Of a DNA stretch of 64,000 bases, positions 61,789 to 64,000 are shown one piece after another; position 1 is the stretch's first letter, and every line of letters starts with the position of its first letter. Both the position numbers and the translations under genes were made by a program. The notes under the pieces are model-generated. The model had not been told where the DNA came from. It did not search any database and was given only the letters and a program-made list of their open reading frames with translations. The stretch comes from Blastocatellia bacterium (GTDB taxonomy: Bacteria > Acidobacteriota > Blastocatellia > UBA7656 > JADIYM01), in assembly GCA_021463145.1 (NCBI GenBank), contig JAJTWZ010000016.1, positions 1 through 64,000 on the forward strand, in the 5' to 3' direction.

Positions 61789-64000
61789 ATGGTATTCCGT
61801 TTCCTCATCGTCGGACTGCTCGCCGCGACGTGCTGCGCCGCTTCGGCGGCCGAGCGGGTGCGCGTTACGGTGTTGGTGGAGGCGCGAGAGGCGGATGCCG
61901 CGAAGCGCGTGATCGATTCGTCCGACGTCGTCCTGGCTGGACCGGGGCAGGTCGGACGCTTCTCGGCGGTCCGGATCGAGACGACCCCCGGCCGCGTCGA
62001 CGAGCTCAGCGCCGATCCGTCCGTCCGCGTCTGGCCGTGGGAGCCGCCACGGCCCCACGACGAGCGATCGGGACAGTTGATCGCCGGCGCAATCGACGAC
62101 GACGGCCAGCCGGCCGGACCTGGCTACGTGGCGTTCCTTGCCGCGCACGGCCTCGATGGACCGCTCGAGACGCTTGTTGACGTCACGGACTCGGGCTTCG
62201 ACCGGGGATCGGCCTCCGATGTGCCGTTCGAGCTTCAGGACGGCGGTGGAGCGTCGCGCGTCGCCTACGCGCGCGACTTCACGTTCGACGACGATCCGCA
62301 CGACCTGTCCGGTCACGGCACTCTGAACGTCTCGATAGTCGCGGGTCGCGCCGCGGGAGAGGCCGACGGCGGCGGCTACGACTACGGCCTGGGCATCGCA
62401 CCCGGCGCCCGCGCCGGCTCGTCGCGGATCTTCCGCAACAACGGTGCATTCGGACTCCAGGCCTTCTACTGGACGGTGACCGCGCCCGCCTGGCGCGACG
62501 GGGCGCGAGTGACGTCGAATTCGTGGGGATCGCCGGCAAACGTCTACACACCGGACGCAACCGAGTACGACGCGATAGTCCGCGACGCCGATCCCGGCAT
62601 GCCGGGAAACCAGGAGATGGTCGTCGTCTTCTCGGCCGGCAACCTCGGCCGCGGCGGGCGGATCGAGACGCCGGCCACGGCAAAGAACGTCATCACGGTT
62701 GGCGCGGCCGAGGGAGTGCGCGGGGGGACCGACGGCTGCGGGGCCGGCCCGGCGCTCGCCGACAGCGTCCTCGACATCGCCAGCTTTTCGGCTGGCGGAC
62801 CGGTCGACGACGGCCGGATCAAGCCCGACCTGGTAGCGCCCGGCACTCACATCGCCGGCACGAAAAGCCGAGCGGACGGTTACCGGGGCGACGGGGTCTG
62901 CATCGACGGCTTCCCTGGCGACAAGGAACGCTTCACGTGGTCGTCGGGAACAAGCCACGCTGCGCCAGCGGTAGCGGGCGCAGCGGCGCTCCTCATCGAG
63001 CACCTCACGCGGTCGCGCGGACTCGCGCCATCGCCCGCGCTCGTAAAGGCGTGGCTCTGCAACACCACGCGCTACCTGACCGGGGTCTCCGCGAACGACG
63101 ATCTGCCGTCACCGCGGCAGGGTTGGGGCCTCGTCGACCTCGGCCGGGCCCTCGGCGATGCGCCGCGCTTCGTGGTCGACCAGACGGTCCGCTTCGAGTC
63201 GAGCGGACAGTCGAGCGTCCACACGCTCGTCCCCGTCGATCTGGATTCGCCCGTGCGGGTCACTCTGGTGTGGACGGACGCGCCCGGCGCACCGGGGACG
63301 GCTCCGCTCGAGAATGACCTGGATCTGGAGGTCGAGGCCGCGGGTCAGATGTTCCGTGGAAATCGTTTTTCGCGCGACTTGTCGCTCGCCGGCGGAATCG
63401 CCGACACACGCAACACGATCGAGAGCGTCTGGCTGCCCGCCGGTGTCGGGCCGCTTCGTGTGCGCGTGCGCGCGACGCGCATCGCCGGCGACGGCGTGCC
63501 GGGTGCGGGAGCGCCGGCGGACCAGGACTACGCGCTCGTCGTCTCGAACGTCGAAGAGCGCAACGTGCCCCTGCTGCGTGTCTCTGAAGTGACGATCGAT
63601 TCCGCGAGCCCGGGTGGTGAAGGCACCGTGCGGCTTTCGTTCACCAATTCGGGAAATGCGTCTGCGCCGTCCGGGACGGTTGCGCTGGCAGGCGGACCGG
63701 GTGTGACGGTCCTCGACGGTGCGGAGGCGATTCCCGCACTTGCGCCGGAATCGACTGCGTCGCTCGCGAGGGGCTTCCGGATTCGCGTCGATGCGTCGGT
63801 GCCGTGCGGCGCGCCGCTCGGGCTCGTCGCGCGGGTCGGTGGCCTGACTATCCCAGTATCGGCCCAGGCAGGGCCGCTCGCGGAGTCGACACTCTTCGAA
63901 GACGACGTCGAGGGTGCGCCAATGTGGACGTTCGGAACCGACAACCGCGGCGCGACCTGGAACGTCGTCACGACGCGCGCCCGATCCGGCGAGAAATGCT
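61789..64000 (+). CDS. Secreted subtilisin-like serine protease (S8), cut by the window end
   Basis: The frame is open for 737 codons from the ATG at 61789 to the end of the window. Signal peptide FRFLIVGLLAATCCAASAA. The S8 domain follows a propeptide-like region: LVDVTDSGFDRGS (Asp about 134), DLSGHGTLNVSIVAGRAAG (His about 176), VVVFSAGNLGRGGRIETPAT and TWSSGTSHAAPAVAGAAALL (Ser about 387). From about residue 460 there is a beta-sandwich P-domain-like region (VRVTLVWTDAPGAPGTAPLE, NDLDLEVE) and then Ig-like repeats. It lies 63 bases behind the metalloprotease gene. The true C-terminus is outside. Confidence 0.92.
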   Translation, partial: MVFRFLIVGLLAATCCAASAAERVRVTVLVEAREADAAKRVIDSSDVVLAGPGQVGRFSAVRIETTPGRVDELSADPSVRVWPWEPPRPHDERSGQLIAGAIDDDGQPAGPGYVAFLAAHGLDGPLETLVDVTDSGFDRGSASDVPFELQDGGGASRVAYARDFTFDDDPHDLSGHGTLNVSIVAGRAAGEADGGGYDYGLGIAPGARAGSSRIFRNNGAFGLQAFYWTVTAPAWRDGARVTSNSWGSPANVYTPDATEYDAIVRDADPGMPGNQEMVVVFSAGNLGRGGRIETPATAKNVITVGAAEGVRGGTDGCGAGPALADSVLDIASFSAGGPVDDGRIKPDLVAPGTHIAGTKSRADGYRGDGVCIDGFPGDKERFTWSSGTSHAAPAVAGAAALLIEHLTRSRGLAPSPALVKAWLCNTTRYLTGVSANDDLPSPRQGWGLVDLGRALGDAPRFVVDQTVRFESSGQSSVHTLVPVDLDSPVRVTLVWTDAPGAPGTAPLENDLDLEVEAAGQMFRGNRFSRDLSLAGGIADTRNTIESVWLPAGVGPLRVRVRATRIAGDGVPGAGAPADQDYALVVSNVEERNVPLLRVSEVTIDSASPGGEGTVRLSFTNSGNASAPSGTVALAGGPGVTVLDGAEAIPALAPESTASLARGFRIRVDASVPCGAPLGLVARVGGLTIPVSAQAGPLAESTLFEDDVEGAPMWTFGTDNRGATWNVVTTRARSGEKC

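Overview
This is a high-GC (mostly low to mid 60s percent) bacterial chromosomal segment with no rRNA or tRNA gene that I could find. The gene mix suggests Acidobacteriota or a neighbouring soil lineage: an ECF sigma factor overlapping a Ser/Thr kinase gene, a kinase-STAND-TPR giant, PEGA and TonB C-terminal secreted proteins, runs of secreted subtilases and matrixin-like metalloproteases, a large-form isocitrate lyase and ATP-type PEP carboxykinase. No marker gene confirms the phylum, so this placement is inference.

Layout. 1-3.2 kb: a visibly lower-GC island of three tightly packed minus-strand genes (two unrecognised, one NERD nuclease-like), probably a mobile or defence cassette cut by the window edge. 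3.2-8.3 kb: a SNF2-SWIM protein, a Phd/Doc-type pair, an ADP-ribosylglycohydrolase and a VapBC-type pair. 8.3-16 kb: a TraB/ChaN-like protein, a MoxR-like AAA+ ATPase, a vWA protein, a Ser/Thr kinase with an extra C-terminal domain, and its ECF sigma factor; this resembles the AAA+/vWA conflict loci. 16-29.5 kb: small hypothetical proteins, three paralogous TonB-tail secreted proteins plus the broken-off tail of a fourth, a PEGA protein, a nucleotidyltransferase pair, and a second SNF2 plus SWIM pair. 29.8-41.2 kb: a secreted enzyme-like protein, the glyoxylate shunt operon aceB-aceA, an M49-like peptidase, a second nucleotidyltransferase pair and pckA; together aceA, aceB and pckA allow growth on acetate or fatty acids followed by gluconeogenesis. 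42.3-45.4 kb: aroF(-chorismate mutase)-pheA-tyrA, preceded by what reads as a complete Phe/Tyr transcription attenuator (promoter, 37-codon leader peptide, antiterminator segment, intrinsic terminator). 45.5-54 kb: an M28 peptidase, an ATP-grasp enzyme, a repeat-truncated nucleotidyltransferase, a VOC protein, the giant kinase/STAND regulator and a DDAH-like hydrolase. 54.4-64 kb: a proline-rich membrane-anchored protein and four consecutive secreted proteases, the last cut by the window end.

The window is peppered with palindromic repeats of at least three families. The most striking is an ACAGGATT-based inverted repeat (about 80-125 bp, nine full or partial copies plus one variant). It abuts the stop codons of several genes, truncated one gene, supplied stop codons to two others, and encodes the hydrophobic core of one signal peptide. 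It also took part in a local rearrangement that left a chimera of an aceA tail and a signal-peptide gene start.
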